Translations under genes and position numbers: made by a program
Notes under the pieces: generated by a model
The model's database searches: none
Told to the model about the DNA's origin: nothing
Seen by the model: the letters and a program-made list of their open reading frames with translations, nothing else
Shown: piece by piece, positions 28,506-37,357 of the stretch
How positions within the stretch are numbered: position 1 is the stretch's first letter
How the letters are laid out: the number at the start of each line of letters is the position of its first letter
Source of the DNA: Janthinobacterium sp. BJB426
GTDB taxonomy: Bacteria > Pseudomonadota > Gammaproteobacteria > Burkholderiales > Burkholderiaceae_D
Direction: 5' to 3'
NCBI RefSeq assembly: GCF_002735705.1
Contig: NZ_PDZL01000001.1
Span: 558,001 to 622,000 of the forward strand
Length of the DNA stretch: 64,000 nt

Positions 28506-29553
28506 TTTTGGCGGCAGCTGGTTTTAATAAGGGAAGTAACTGGGCGGCGTCGGCACTGGCCGCCTGCGCCGTTTCATAGGCGTCGACGATGCGCGCGACG
28601 AGCGGATGGCGCACCACGTCAGTGCTGTTAAATTGCGTGAAGCCGATGCCGCGCACGTCTTTCAAGACGTGCACGGCGTCGATCAGGCCGCTCGTCTGGC
28701 TCTTGTGCAGGTCGACTTGCGTCACGTCGCCCGTCACCACGGCCTTGCTGCCAAAGCCGATGCGCGTCAAGAACATCTTCATCTGTTCGACGGTGGTGTT
28801 TTGTGCCTCATCGAGGATGACGAACGCGTGGTTCAGGGTGCGCCCGCGCATGTAGGCCAGCGGGGCGATCTCGATCACCTGTTTTTCAAACAGTTTTTGC
28901 GTGCGGTCAAAGCCCAGCAAATCATACAGCGCATCGTAGAGGGGACGCAGGTACGGGTCGACCTTTTGCGCCAGGTCGCCCGGCAGGAAGCCCAGGCGCT
29001 CGCCCGCTTCGACGGCCGGGCGCGTCAGGATGATGCGCTTGACGGCGTCCCTTTCGAGCGCATCGACGGCGCAGGCGACGGCCAGATACGTCTTGCCCGT
29101 GCCGGCCGGGCCGACGCCAAAGCTGATGTCGTGTTCGAGGATGTCGCGCAGGTAGGCGATCTGGTGCGGCGTGCGTCCGCGCAAGTCGGAGCGTCGCGTT
29201 TTCAGCACGGGGCTGGCGATGTCCGGCTCGACGAAGGTACTGGCGGGCGCGTTGGCGTGGTGTTCCGAGGCGGCGGACAGGCCCGCGCGCTGTTCCACCA
29301 GGGCCAGCTGCACTTCTTCCAGCGGCACGACCTTGTTGGCGATGGCGTAGAACTGTTCGAGGATTTCCATGGCGCGCGCGGCATTGCTGCCGCCGACGAT
29401 GAACTTCTCGCCGCGGCGGAAGATCGTCACGTCGAGAGCGGCGGAAATCTGGCGCAGGTTTTCATCGAGGGGGCCGCACAGATGCGCCAGGCGCGTGTTG
29501 TCGAGCGGCTCGGGGATGAAGTAATGCGGCTGTATCGGGGCTTTGGTTTTCAA
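28489..29553 (-). CDS. ybeZ: PhoH family ATPase (YbeZ)
   Basis: This 354-residue protein is a PhoH-family NTPase, partner of YbeY in rRNA processing. An N-terminal KH-like region (about 30-80) precedes the NTPase core with Walker [12 protein letters not shown] near residue 150 and Walker [11 protein letters not shown]. It overlaps miaB by 4 bases at its start and ybeY at its end. Confidence 0.95.
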   Translation of the reverse strand: MKTKAPIQPHYFIPEPLDNTRLAHLCGPLDENLRQISAALDVTIFRRGEKFIVGGSNAARAMEILEQFYAIANKVVPLEEVQLALVEQRAGLSAASEHHANAPASTFVEPDIASPVLKTRRSDLRGRTPHQIAYLRDILEHDISFGVGPAGTGKTYLAVACAVDALERDAVKRIILTRPAVEAGERLGFLPGDLAQKVDPYLRPLYDALYDLLGFDRTQKLFEKQVIEIAPLAYMRGRTLNHAFVILDEAQNTTVEQMKMFLTRIGFGSKAVVTGDVTQVDLHKSQTSGLIDAVHVLKDVRGIGFTQFNSTDVVRHPLVARIVDAYETAQAASADAAQLLPLLKPAAAKNVRKK

Positions 29554-30917
29554 CTGGCTCTTTTCAATGCGGGTGCGCTGGCGACGAGTTCGCCGCGCAG
29601 GGTGTAGGAATGGCTTTCGGTGATGCGCACGTCGACCAGCTGGCCGATCAATTGCAAACCGTCGGGGCCGGCGTCGAAATTGACCACGCGGTTGTTCTCC
29701 GTGCGGCCTTGCAGTTCACTGTCATCGGTGTCCTTCTTCGAACGGCCTTCGACGAGGATGGTTTGCACCGTGCCCACCATGGCCAGGCTGTACTTGCGCG
29801 TGTTGGCGTCGATGGCCGCCTGCAATTGTTGCAGCCGGGCCAGCTTGACTTCATGCGGCGTGTCGTCTTCCAGGCTGGCGGCCGGCGTGCCGGGGCGCTT
29901 GCTGAAGATGAAGCTATAGCTGTTGTCGAATCCCACGTCGGCGATCAGCTTCATCATGGCGTCGAAGTCGGCCTGGGTTTCTCCAGGGAAACCGACGATG
30001 AAGTCCGACGAAATGGCCATGTTCGGGCGCACGGCGCGGATGCGGCGGATGATGGACTTGTATTCGAGGCCCGTGTAGCCGCGCTTCATGGCGCCGAGGA
30101 TCTTGTCGGAACCGTGCTGCGCCGGCAGGTATAAATGGTCGACCAGTTGCGGGATCTTCGCGTAGGCGTCGATCAGGCGCTGCGTGAATTCCTTCGGGTG
30201 GCTGGTGACGAAGCGCATGCGTTCGATGCCGGGGATATCGGCCACGTATTCGAGCAGCAGGGCGAAGTCGGCGATGTCTCCGCCTTCCATCGCACCGCGG
30301 TAGGCGTTCACGTTTTGCCCCAGCAGCGTGATTTCCTTGACACCCTGGGCGGCCAGGCCCGCCACTTCCGTCAGCACGTCCTCGAAGCGGCGCGACACTT
30401 CCTCGCCGCGCGTGTAGGGCACGACGCAGTAGCTGCAATATTTGCTGCAGCCTTCCATGATGGAAACGAACGCCGAAGCGCCTTCCACCTTGGCTGGCGG
30501 CATGTGATCGAACTTTTCAATCTCCGGGAAGCTGATGTCCACTTGCGAGGCGCCGCTGGAGCGGCGCAGTTCGATCATCTGCGGCAGGCGGTGCAGGGTC
30601 TGCGGGCCGAAGACCATGTCGACATACGGCGCGCGCTTGACGATGGCGTCGCCTTCCTGCGACGCCACGCAGCCGCCTACGCCGATCAAGAGGTGCGGCT
30701 TGGCCAGTTTCAGCTCGCGCAGACGGCCCAGGTCGGAAAACACTTTTTCCTGCGCCTTTTCGCGCACTGAGCAGGTGTTGAGCAGGATCACATCGGCGTC
30801 TTCCGGCGTGTCGGTGCGCACCAGGCCATCGGAGGCGCCCAGCACGTCGGCCATCTTGTCCGAGTCGTACTCGTTCATCTGGCAGCCGAAGGTTTTAATG
30901 AATACTTTTTTCTGCAT
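29550..30917 (-). CDS. miaB: tRNA-2-methylthio-N6-dimethylallyladenosine synthase
   Basis: This 455-residue radical SAM enzyme adds a methylthio group to i6A37 of tRNAs. The N-terminal domain has three cluster cysteines (TFGCQMN, NTCSVRE, GVGGCVA); the radical SAM motif is [15 protein letters not shown]; a TRAM domain ends the chain (about 385-450). It opens the miaB-phoH-ybeY operon. Its substrate is made by MiaA, encoded at 53311-54270. Confidence 0.97.
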   Translation of the reverse strand: MQKKVFIKTFGCQMNEYDSDKMADVLGASDGLVRTDTPEDADVILLNTCSVREKAQEKVFSDLGRLRELKLAKPHLLIGVGGCVASQEGDAIVKRAPYVDMVFGPQTLHRLPQMIELRRSSGASQVDISFPEIEKFDHMPPAKVEGASAFVSIMEGCSKYCSYCVVPYTRGEEVSRRFEDVLTEVAGLAAQGVKEITLLGQNVNAYRGAMEGGDIADFALLLEYVADIPGIERMRFVTSHPKEFTQRLIDAYAKIPQLVDHLYLPAQHGSDKILGAMKRGYTGLEYKSIIRRIRAVRPNMAISSDFIVGFPGETQADFDAMMKLIADVGFDNSYSFIFSKRPGTPAASLEDDTPHEVKLARLQQLQAAIDANTRKYSLAMVGTVQTILVEGRSKKDTDDSELQGRTENNRVVNFDAGPDGLQLIGQLVDVRITESHSYTLRGELVASAPALKRAS

Positions 30918-31557
30918 GGCGTCGGGCGCTTATCGGTAAGTGTGGCGGCAAACAAGATGGTTGGGCAGGATGCTGCAGCGCAGGGGGCCGCTCAGGGTGG
31001 GGCGCGGTGGATGACCGGCCGGGCGCCTCTGGCTGCCCGGTGGCAGGCTCGCTGCAAGTTCAGGCCATAGTTTAGCGTAAATCGCCGGGGCGGGCCATGT
31101 TGTGCTTACCTTGCCGACAAGGTTGCCGCCTGTATATGCCGCCCTGGGTCGTGATGCCTAAAAGCATTTATTGCCGTGCGACACCATTGATTTGTAACAA
31201 GTTGCTGCAAAGCCTTGTGTGCGCCCGCTGGCATCCTAATGTGTTGAAATAGCATCGTTGCCAAGCCAACCAGCAGCTTGATTGATATTTAACAATCAGG
31301 AAGTTTGCGCGAGGCGCAGATGCCGCGTGTTTGGGCTAGTATATTGTCTTATATGCAATTCATTTCAGTGAATTGCACGTGCTTTTACTCACGCGGCAAG
31401 TTGCGTACGTTGGCTGGGCGTGGCAGTGCGAGTCCTGGCAGGCAGTGCGATAAGGAGGGAGGGTTGAATTCGATGGAGGACGTTTATTTGAACACTCTAA
31501 GCCAGCCTTAAGTTCGTATCGGCATTATTTTCTACATTCACCAGACGAGGAAAAATC
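30918..31557. other. Long intergenic region between miaB and a small HTH-like gene
   Basis: This 640-base stretch separates two divergent genes. The miaB-side half is GC-rich without an open frame that looks real. The right half is AT-rich and carries a 24-base dyad at 31354-31377. A 68-codon open frame at 31305-31511 has no family features. GAGG at 31547-31550 is the ribosome binding site of the next gene. The leader of that gene could be long or hold a small RNA, but I see no clear terminator. Confidence 0.5.
31354..31377. promoter_or_regulatory. 24-base dyad TGCAATTCA-N6-TGAATTGCA
   Basis: Two perfect 9-base arms (31354-31362 and 31369-31377) flank a 6-base spacer in the leader of the small HTH-like gene, about 180 bases before its start. 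Symmetry and length suit a dimeric regulator. No T run follows. A dyad with the same geometry lies at 45638-45661. Confidence 0.45.
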
Positions 31558-31884
31558 ATGGCACATCATGCATTAGCATCGCAAGAGAGTTACAACCCGA
31601 ACCACCTGCTGGACATTCTGCTGAGCAAGATGCAGCTGAAAAACGATGCAGCCCTGTCGCGTCTGCTCGAGGTGGCGCCACCTGTCATCAGCAAGATCCG
31701 CCACCACCGCTTGCCGGTCGGCGCCTCGCTGCTGATCCGCATGCACGAAGTGACGGGCATGAGCATCCGTGACCTGCGCGACTTGATGGGCGACCGCCGC
31801 ACCAAGTATCGTCTGTCCGACGCCCAGGGCCGTCCAAAAGCGGAAGACCGCGGCGATGCGCAAGAATCGAATTACGCGCACTGA
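31558..31884 (+). CDS. Small helix-turn-helix-like protein
   Basis: This 108-residue protein resembles a lambda-repressor-type (XRE) DNA-binding fold: helices at DAALSRLLEVAPPVISKIRHHRLP look like the turn and recognition helix, followed by ASLLIRMHEVTGMSIRDLRDLMG. The C-terminal 30 residues are charged and probably disordered. GAGG sits 7 bases before the ATG. It is alone behind a long intergenic region. It could be a regulator or a nucleoid protein; the target is unknown. Confidence 0.78.
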   Translation: MAHHALASQESYNPNHLLDILLSKMQLKNDAALSRLLEVAPPVISKIRHHRLPVGASLLIRMHEVTGMSIRDLRDLMGDRRTKYRLSDAQGRPKAEDRGDAQESNYAH

Positions 31885-31992
31885 TGTGGCGGTTGCGCGC
31901 TGACTGTGCCGCTTGCGTAGCTGCTGGCGGCAACAGGCTGGCGTGGACCGGGCAGCATGGACTGGGCAACATGAACGTATTGCAGTACCCCT

Positions 31993-32022
31993 AACGGCTT
32001 TCGCCTCGCAGCGAGAGCCGTT
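31993..32022. terminator. Hairpin between convergent genes
   Basis: AACGGCTTTCGC at 31993-32004 and GCGAGAGCCGTT at 32011-32022 pair with one mismatch around a 6-base loop. It lies between the 3' ends of the HTH-like and HDOD genes. The T tract is weak on both sides, so it may be a poor bidirectional terminator. Confidence 0.45.
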
Positions 32023-32039
32023 TGCGTTTGCACCAGTGT

Positions 32040-32885
32040 TTAGCTCAGCAGTGCAGAGGTGATTTCGTCGTAGCGCAGCTCCGTTTCGCGGAACAGTTGC
32101 AGATACGTGTCTTCGCCCAGGCACAGCGCATCCCAGGCCACCGGCGAGACGCGCGGCACCATGTCGTCGCCCGCCTGCGCCAGGTCCAGCGCGCAGACGA
32201 CGGCATTGGCCACGTGGATCAGCGACGCGAGGAAGCCTGCACCCGGCGTTTCCGGCTGCAGGTAGTTGCCCAGCGCCAGGCGCATCGTGTCGGAAAAGTT
32301 CCAGTGTTCGGCCAGCGCCACGCCAGCCTGCACGTGGTCCACGCCCAGCACGGTTTGTTCCGCTTCGAGCAGGCTGCAATCGTGCGCTGCCTGGTACGCG
32401 ATGACTTGCGCATAGTGCGCGGGAAAACTGCTGACCAGCACCAGGCGGCCGATGTTGTGCAGCAAGCCGGCCGTGAAGGCGTAATCCTGGTTGAAGCGGA
32501 TCTGCCGCGCCAGCACCTTGGCGCAGGCGGCCGTCGCCACCGAATGGCGCCAGAAGGCCTTGTCGTCGAAGCCGGGGCAGCGTCCTTCCGGGAAGCAGCC
32601 CGTGATGGCGGCCGACGTGATGAGGCTGCGCGTGGTCTGGAAGCCCAGGTACGTGATCGCCTGCTGGATGGTGGTGGCCTTCACTTGCAAGCCATATTGG
32701 GACGAGTTGGCCAGGCGCAGGGTTTTTGCCGTCAGCGCCTGGTCGTACGACACTTTTTTGGCCAGCACGGAAATATCCACGTCTTCCTGGTCGATGCTGT
32801 TGAGCAGTTCCATCACGACGGCGGGCAGCGAGGGTAAATCATCGAGGTGGGCGACGATGTCGTCGAGCGTCAGCTGGGTGCTCAT
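32040..32885 (-). CDS. HDOD domain signalling protein
   Basis: This 281-residue protein is an HDOD protein, a non-catalytic relative of HD phosphohydrolases used in signalling. The region LDDLPSLPAVVMELLNSI opens the domain, and GLLHNIGRLVLV carries the degenerate His-Asn in place of the HD pair. There is no attached receiver or EAL domain. It overlaps the preceding small gene by 4 bases, so the two are coupled, and they are divergent from a sensor kinase gene. Confidence 0.9.
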   Translation of the reverse strand: MSTQLTLDDIVAHLDDLPSLPAVVMELLNSIDQEDVDISVLAKKVSYDQALTAKTLRLANSSQYGLQVKATTIQQAITYLGFQTTRSLITSAAITGCFPEGRCPGFDDKAFWRHSVATAACAKVLARQIRFNQDYAFTAGLLHNIGRLVLVSSFPAHYAQVIAYQAAHDCSLLEAEQTVLGVDHVQAGVALAEHWNFSDTMRLALGNYLQPETPGAGFLASLIHVANAVVCALDLAQAGDDMVPRVSPVAWDALCLGEDTYLQLFRETELRYDEITSALLS

Positions 32886-33220
32886 GCGGCCTCTCCCGTG
32901 CCCAGACGGTAAGCCGTGACATAGGCGCGCAGCAAGGTGGTGGCCGCGTCTTCGGGATTATCCGGGTCGTGCTTGCGGAACAGGTAAGCCAGCCGTTCGC
33001 TGTCGGCAGCCTGTTGCGCGGCGATTTCTTCGGGCGAGGGCGGCGGCGCCTGGATCGGCAGCATGTCGATATTGTGTCGGGGCATCAGGGCCAGCATGTT
33101 TTCCGTCAATACCGCGCCTTGCGGCAACAGCACTTGTCCATGCGCATCGAGCAAGACATCCGACAAGACCATGCCAGGACGAACTTGTTCCAGGGGTAGA
33201 TGTTGATGCATGACCGCCAT
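32882..33220 (-). CDS. Small protein resembling the N-terminal region of HD-GYP proteins
   Basis: This 112-residue protein starts with LEQVRPGMVLSDVLLDAHGQVLLPQGAVLTENML, which follows the pattern of the short beta domain found before HD-GYP or PilZ domains. The rest is helical and acidic and has no catalytic domain. It is translationally coupled to the HDOD gene, so together they may rebuild, as two chains, a sensor plus HD-like module. Function is unknown. Confidence 0.8.
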   Translation of the reverse strand: MAVMHQHLPLEQVRPGMVLSDVLLDAHGQVLLPQGAVLTENMLALMPRHNIDMLPIQAPPPSPEEIAAQQAADSERLAYLFRKHDPDNPEDAATTLLRAYVTAYRLGTGEAA

Positions 33221-33421
33221 GACGACTCCTTAGATGATTGCGGGATATTACCATTGCCATGACGCAATGTCTCAACCTGTATCAAGGCCTGGTGGAAAAC
33301 GGCATTGCTGTAAATCTTGCCAATAAGCATGTCATACCGTACATTTGATTCAGGCTGTTGTCCGCTGACGTCTGTGCGCCCGCGCCGCGGGCCGGCGGCC
33401 TGGCCCGGGGAGTATTGATCG

Positions 33422-34999
33422 ATGGTGAGTATCCAAGTCCGGCTGACCCTGCTTTTTGTCGTGATCGTCACCCTGGTGCTGGGCATTTCGGGTAGCTATA
33501 CCCAATATACCTTGAGCAAGGAACTCGAATCGGGCAGCGCGCGCCTGCGCAGCGGCGTGCTGACGCGCTTGCAGACCAGCTTGCCTTCCGCCCTGTGGGA
33601 CCTCGACAAATCCAAGGTCGACAGCATCGTCGCGGCCGAAATGCTGCCGCCGGAACTGGTCGGTATCCGCGTCTACGACGCCTCCGTCGGTCTGTTCGCG
33701 GGCGAAGTGCGCGACGCGGCCGGCACCCTGGTGCCGTTGACCGCCGACGTGGCCATGGGCGGCACGCCCGTCGAGGCGCCGCTGGTGTTCCGCGACGCCG
33801 TGGCCGCAGCCACGGGCGGCAAGCCGGTGATCGTCGGCAAGGTCATCGTCAATTTCAGCCGCGCCCAGATCGATGCGGCCCTGCGCGGCGAAGTGCGGCG
33901 CAAGGTGCTGGAAGTGTTGCTACTTGACATCATTTTGGTGGGCGCCCTGGCGCTGAGCCTGCGCATCGTCTTCGGACCCTTGAAACAGTTGCGCGACGGC
34001 TTGTTCGACCTGGCGACGCGCGGCAGCGACGAGGTCGAAGAGCTGCCGGAAAACCGGCGCGACGAGCTGGGCGACGTGATCCGCGGCTTCAATGCGGTGC
34101 AGCGCAAGCTCAAGTCCATCATCGAGGGCAGTCGCGAGGCGGAAGACATGGCGCGCCGCTCGCAGCAGGCAACGGCGCAGGCCATGGACGAGCTGCGCCG
34201 CGCGCAGGAATCGTTGCTGCAGTCGGAACGCCTGGCCTCGCTGGGCAGCCTGGTGGCCGGCGTGGCGCATGAAATCAACACCCCGGTCGGCATCGCGCTG
34301 ACCAGCGCCTCGGTGCTGAAGGAAGCCACTGATGAGATCAGCGCGGCGGTGGCCGGCGGCAGCGTGAAAAAGACCGATATCGTGCGCTACCTGGAAACGG
34401 CCGGTGAGAGCGCGCGCCTGATCATGAACAATGCCTACCGCGCCGCGCACCTGATCCACAGCTTCAAGCAGATCGCCGTCGACCAGGTCAGCGAGGCGCG
34501 CCGTTTATTTGAATTGCGCGACTATATCGGCGAGGTAATCTCGAGCCTGCAGCCGACCCTGAAAAAGACGCGCATCCGCATCGATATCGATTGCCCGCCC
34601 GGCATCATGCTCGACAGCTATCCGGGCGCGCTGGCGCAGGTGCTGACCAACCTCGTCCTGAACTGCGTCGAGCACGCCTTTGATGCGGACACGGACGGCC
34701 ATATCCATATTGGCGTGCACGGCGACAACGACTGGATCGCCATGCAGGTGCGCGACAATGGCCGCGGCATCGCGCCCGATATGCTCGACCGCGTGTTTGA
34801 CCCGTTTGTCACCACGCGGCGCGGACAGGGCGGCACGGGCCTGGGCTTGAATATCGTATTCAACTTGATTGCCAAGCAGTTTGGCGGCACCATCACGGTC
34901 AGCAGCACCTTGGGGCAGGGCGCGACGTTCCTGCTGCGCCTGCCCAAGGTGACGCCATTGCCGGAAGGCGCCGCCAGCGTTCCTGCCGGCCAGGCATAG
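33422..34999 (+). CDS. Membrane sensor histidine kinase with HAMP domain
   Basis: This 525-residue kinase has an N-terminal membrane helix (about 5-25), a periplasmic sensor region to about 165, a second helix (LLLDIILVGALALSL), HAMP (about 185-240) and a coiled coil. The kinase core has H box GVAHEINTPVG, N box NLVLNCVEHAF, G1 DNGRGI and G2 GGTGLGLNIV. No response regulator is adjacent, so it is orphan here. GENES for DUF1697, DUF3224 and a small membrane protein follow closely. It is divergent from the HDOD pair. Confidence 0.93.
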   Translation: MVSIQVRLTLLFVVIVTLVLGISGSYTQYTLSKELESGSARLRSGVLTRLQTSLPSALWDLDKSKVDSIVAAEMLPPELVGIRVYDASVGLFAGEVRDAAGTLVPLTADVAMGGTPVEAPLVFRDAVAAATGGKPVIVGKVIVNFSRAQIDAALRGEVRRKVLEVLLLDIILVGALALSLRIVFGPLKQLRDGLFDLATRGSDEVEELPENRRDELGDVIRGFNAVQRKLKSIIEGSREAEDMARRSQQATAQAMDELRRAQESLLQSERLASLGSLVAGVAHEINTPVGIALTSASVLKEATDEISAAVAGGSVKKTDIVRYLETAGESARLIMNNAYRAAHLIHSFKQIAVDQVSEARRLFELRDYIGEVISSLQPTLKKTRIRIDIDCPPGIMLDSYPGALAQVLTNLVLNCVEHAFDADTDGHIHIGVHGDNDWIAMQVRDNGRGIAPDMLDRVFDPFVTTRRGQGGTGLGLNIVFNLIAKQFGGTITVSSTLGQGATFLLRLPKVTPLPEGAASVPAGQA

Positions 35000-35014
35000 G
35001 CAAGGAGGCAAGAT

Positions 35015-35602
35015 ATGGCACAGATGGAAAATAGTCAGCAAGTGGCGCTTTTGCGCGGGATCAATGTGGGCCGCGCCAAGCGCGTGGCCATGGCCGACTT
35101 GCGCAAGCTGCTGGGCGACCTGGGTTTTGCGCAGGTGCGCACCGTGCTCAACAGCGGCAATGTCGTGTATGACGGCGGCAAGGTCGCGCCGGCCGACGCC
35201 GCTGCCCGCATCGAGGAAGCGCTGGTGCTGAAGCTCGGTGTGGCGGCCAGGGTGACGGTGCTGTCGGCCAGCCAGTTTGCCGAACTGATCGAACAAAACA
35301 CGCTGGCGCCGGCGGCCGACGCGGCGCGTCTGCTGACCTTGGTGCTGAACAATCCGGCCGACATGCAGCGCCTGGCGCCCTTGCTGCAGCGGCCGTGGCA
35401 GCCGGAAGTGCTGGCGCTGGGCCAATGGGCCGCGTATGCCTGGTGTCCCGATGGCGTGTTGGCCAGCAAGGTGGTGGCGGCGCTGGGCGTGCTGCTGGGC
35501 GATGGCGTCACCTCGCGCAACTGGGCCACCATGCAAAAATTACATGCGCTGCTGAACGGGCCGGAGGCGGCCGCTACCTCTTCATTTGCAAAGGAGCACT
35601 GA
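35015..35602 (+). CDS. DUF1697 domain protein
   Basis: This 195-residue protein has the DUF1697 opening VALLRGINVGRAKRVAMADLR and the segment TVLNSGNVVYD. The family is widespread and of unknown function. It starts 15 bases after the kinase gene, with AAGGAGGCAAG before the start, and its stop overlaps the DUF3224 start (TGATG). Confidence 0.9.
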   Translation: MAQMENSQQVALLRGINVGRAKRVAMADLRKLLGDLGFAQVRTVLNSGNVVYDGGKVAPADAAARIEEALVLKLGVAARVTVLSASQFAELIEQNTLAPAADAARLLTLVLNNPADMQRLAPLLQRPWQPEVLALGQWAAYAWCPDGVLASKVVAALGVLLGDGVTSRNWATMQKLHALLNGPEAAATSSFAKEH

Positions 35603-36003
35603 TGCCTACCATTACAGGCGAATTCAATGTCACCATCACGCCGGAAACCTTGTCGGATACGGCCGCGCAATCGGGGCTGGGACGCTTGTCGCTCGACAAG
35701 CGCTACCACGGCGCCCTCGACGCCAGCGCACAGGGCGAGATGCTCAGCGTGCGCGCCAGCGTGGCCGGCTCGGCAGGCTATGTGGCGCTGGAGCGGGTGG
35801 AAGGCAGCCTGGACGGGCGTCATGGCAGTTTTTATTTGCAGCATAGCGGCACGATGACGCGCGGTGCGCCCGCCTTGTCGGTGACGGTGGTGCCCGATAC
35901 GGGGACGGAGCAGTTGCAAGGACTGTCGGGCAGCCTGGCCATCCGCATCGAGGGCGGCAAGCATTATTATGATTTCACGTACGAGATCGCTGAAGCGCCA
36001 TGA
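35602..36003 (+). CDS. DUF3224 domain protein
   Basis: This 133-residue protein matches DUF3224, a small beta-barrel family: TITGEFNVTITPETL at the start and LSGSLAIRIEGGKHYYDFTYE at the end. The start at 35602 is chosen because AAGGAG lies 6 bases before it and TGATG couples it to the previous gene; the longer open frame upstream is a shadow. Function unknown. Confidence 0.88.
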   Translation: MPTITGEFNVTITPETLSDTAAQSGLGRLSLDKRYHGALDASAQGEMLSVRASVAGSAGYVALERVEGSLDGRHGSFYLQHSGTMTRGAPALSVTVVPDTGTEQLQGLSGSLAIRIEGGKHYYDFTYEIAEAP

Positions 36004-36179
36004 ACTGGGATATCGTCAAGGGCGTGCTGATCTTGCTGGTTGCCGTCAGTGCTCTGGGCACGGCCTTCGTGCTCATTTCCGCCTCGGGCACGGACAAGGC
36101 GGCCTGCATCGCGCGCGCCCTGAAATCAGGCATTCCTGTGGGTAATATCGAACGGGTGTGCCGCTTGCTGGACAAGTGA
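36000..36179 (+). CDS. Small single-pass membrane protein (59 residues)
   Basis: The ATG at 36000 overlaps the DUF3224 stop by 4 bases (ATGA). The product starts MNWDIVKGVLILLVAVSALG, a clear transmembrane helix (about 6-28), followed by a short basic tail with two cysteines (KAACIARA and ERVCRLL). Position in a coupled operon followed at once by a strong terminator supports it as a real gene although it is very short. No family is recognised. Confidence 0.72.
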   Translation: MNWDIVKGVLILLVAVSALGTAFVLISASGTDKAACIARALKSGIPVGNIERVCRLLDK

Positions 36180-36200
36180 GACCTGACGAATGACGTGGCC

Positions 36201-36231
36201 AAAAAAATTCCGCGCAAGGCGGAATTTTTTT
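36201..36231. terminator. Strong bidirectional intrinsic terminator
   Basis: A perfect 13-base stem, AAAAAAATTCCGC (36201-36213) with GCGGAATTTTTTT (36219-36231), closes a 5-base loop. It has T runs on both strands. It ends the kinase-DUF1697-DUF3224-membrane protein unit on + and the PEP-CTERM-like gene on -. Confidence 0.92.
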
Positions 36232-36261
36232 ACTGAGGCAGCATCGGCCGCCGAATTGGGG

Positions 36262-36666
36262 TCAGCTATCGAATTTTTCCTGTTTTTCACCGTGCATGCT
36301 AAAGGCCAGCAAGCCCAGTCCCACCAACAACATCGAGACCATGCTCGCTTCCGGCACGGGCGGCGGCACGTTCGCCTGCTGTACCGCAGGGATGGCGGCC
36401 GTGGGCGGCGGCAGTGCGCCCTGGCGCGCACCGGCGCTGCGCCAGCGCGGGGTGGCATTGAGCGTCGTGCCCTGCGCCAGCAGGCGCGCATACGGCAAGT
36501 CCTGTGTATCCCAGCCGGGATTGTTCGCAGTATTAGTGAAACCGAGACTTTCGTCGCTCACGACATGCGCGCGTGCTGTGGGCGGGGGACTGGCGCTGGC
36601 CGCCACATTGCCGGCACATGCCGACAGCGCCAGCATGGCCATGCCTAGCGGCTGAAGTATCTTCAT
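36262..36666 (-). CDS. PEP-CTERM-like exported small protein
   Basis: This 134-residue protein has an N-terminal export signal with a possible lipobox (LSAC, Cys17) and a low-complexity Pro/Ala middle. The C-terminus has VPEAS followed by a hydrophobic stretch (MVSMLLVGLGLLAFSM), the layout of a PEP-CTERM sorting signal cleaved by exosortase. The usual basic tail is replaced by HGEKQEKFDS, so this is a variant. AGGGAG precedes the start. The function of such proteins is usually extracellular matrix or floc related; here it is unknown. Confidence 0.7.
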   Translation of the reverse strand: MKILQPLGMAMLALSACAGNVAASASPPPTARAHVVSDESLGFTNTANNPGWDTQDLPYARLLAQGTTLNATPRWRSAGARQGALPPPTAAIPAVQQANVPPPVPEASMVSMLLVGLGLLAFSMHGEKQEKFDS

Positions 36667-36996
36667 CTTTGACTCCCTGGTTCACCGTGCGGTGCGGCCG
36701 AAACCGGCCTGCGCCTGGACGGACAATGCGCCTGTACGGGGGCGTATCACGATTTTTCTGATGAGGCCTTATTACAGCACAAATCGTGTCAATTTTGCTA
36801 CGTATATTTGCTTTAAATTACGAATATTTATCATTTTGATAGCGCGAAGGCTATCGCTGCCGCACACTTGGCATGAGCACGCTATCGTCGAAAAACACTG
36901 TTGTTTTTTGTGCGAATCGCCAGCAGGAAAACAGTATATTGATTAGTATATTGTTTATCGCATGATGATCAATATGACCGCCTGTGGGAGGGCAAG
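36667..36996. other. Divergent intergenic region with AT-rich promoter DNA
   Basis: No gene is supported. The centre (about 36765-36850) is AT-rich. Direct repeats AGTATATTG lie at 36933-36953, close to the arsR-like start, and fit an autorepressor site. GGGAGG precedes the regulator start. Confidence 0.6.
36933..36953 (+). promoter_or_regulatory. Direct repeat AGTATATTG, probable ArsR-type operator
   Basis: AGTATATTG occurs at 36933-36941 and again at 36945-36953, 12 bases apart (about one helical turn), 44 bases before the regulator start. The second copy (TAGTAT) could overlap a -10 element. AT-rich repeats near -10 are typical for this repressor group; binding by the adjacent regulator is inference. 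Confidence 0.5.
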
Positions 36997-37350
36997 ATGG
37001 AGACAGTTGCAACACAACACGCCGAATACAACCTCGACGCCATGCGTGGCTCGGCCTACAAGGCCAGCTCGCTGCTCAAGGCCATGGGCAATGCCGACCG
37101 TTTGATGCTGCTGTGCCAGCTATCGCAGGGCGAGCATTGCGTCAGCGACCTGGAACAGAAAGTGGGCATCGGCCAGCCGACCCTGTCGCAGCAGCTGGGC
37201 GTACTGCGCGAAGAGATGCTGGTGGCCACGCGGCGCGACGGCAAGCAGATCTATTACCGCGTCGCCAGCGCGCCCGTGCTGGCCGTGCTGCAAGTGCTGT
37301 ACGCGCAATTTTGCGCCCCGCGCGCCACCTTCAACGACGAAGCGGATTGA
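36997..37350 (+). CDS. ArsR-family repressor, BigR/SqrR-like persulfide sensor
   Basis: This 117-residue winged-helix protein matches the ArsR family, with the recognition helix in [15 protein letters not shown] and wing [11 protein letters not shown]. Cys40 and Cys106 fall where BigR and SqrR carry the cysteine pair that forms a di- or tetrasulfide bridge with reactive sulfur species; Cys48 is extra. It sits 7 bases before two YeeE/YedE genes, which are part of BigR-type operons elsewhere. So it probably derepresses sulfur transport when sulfide or persulfide accumulates. Metal sensing is the alternative. Confidence 0.88.
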   Translation: METVATQHAEYNLDAMRGSAYKASSLLKAMGNADRLMLLCQLSQGEHCVSDLEQKVGIGQPTLSQQLGVLREEMLVATRRDGKQIYYRVASAPVLAVLQVLYAQFCAPRATFNDEAD

Positions 37351-37357
37351 TACTGCC

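Noticed and set aside
31305..31511. 68-codon + strand open frame in the intergenic region before the HTH-like gene
   Set aside because: No ribosome binding site, no conserved features and it spans the 24-base dyad; kept only as part of the intergenic note.
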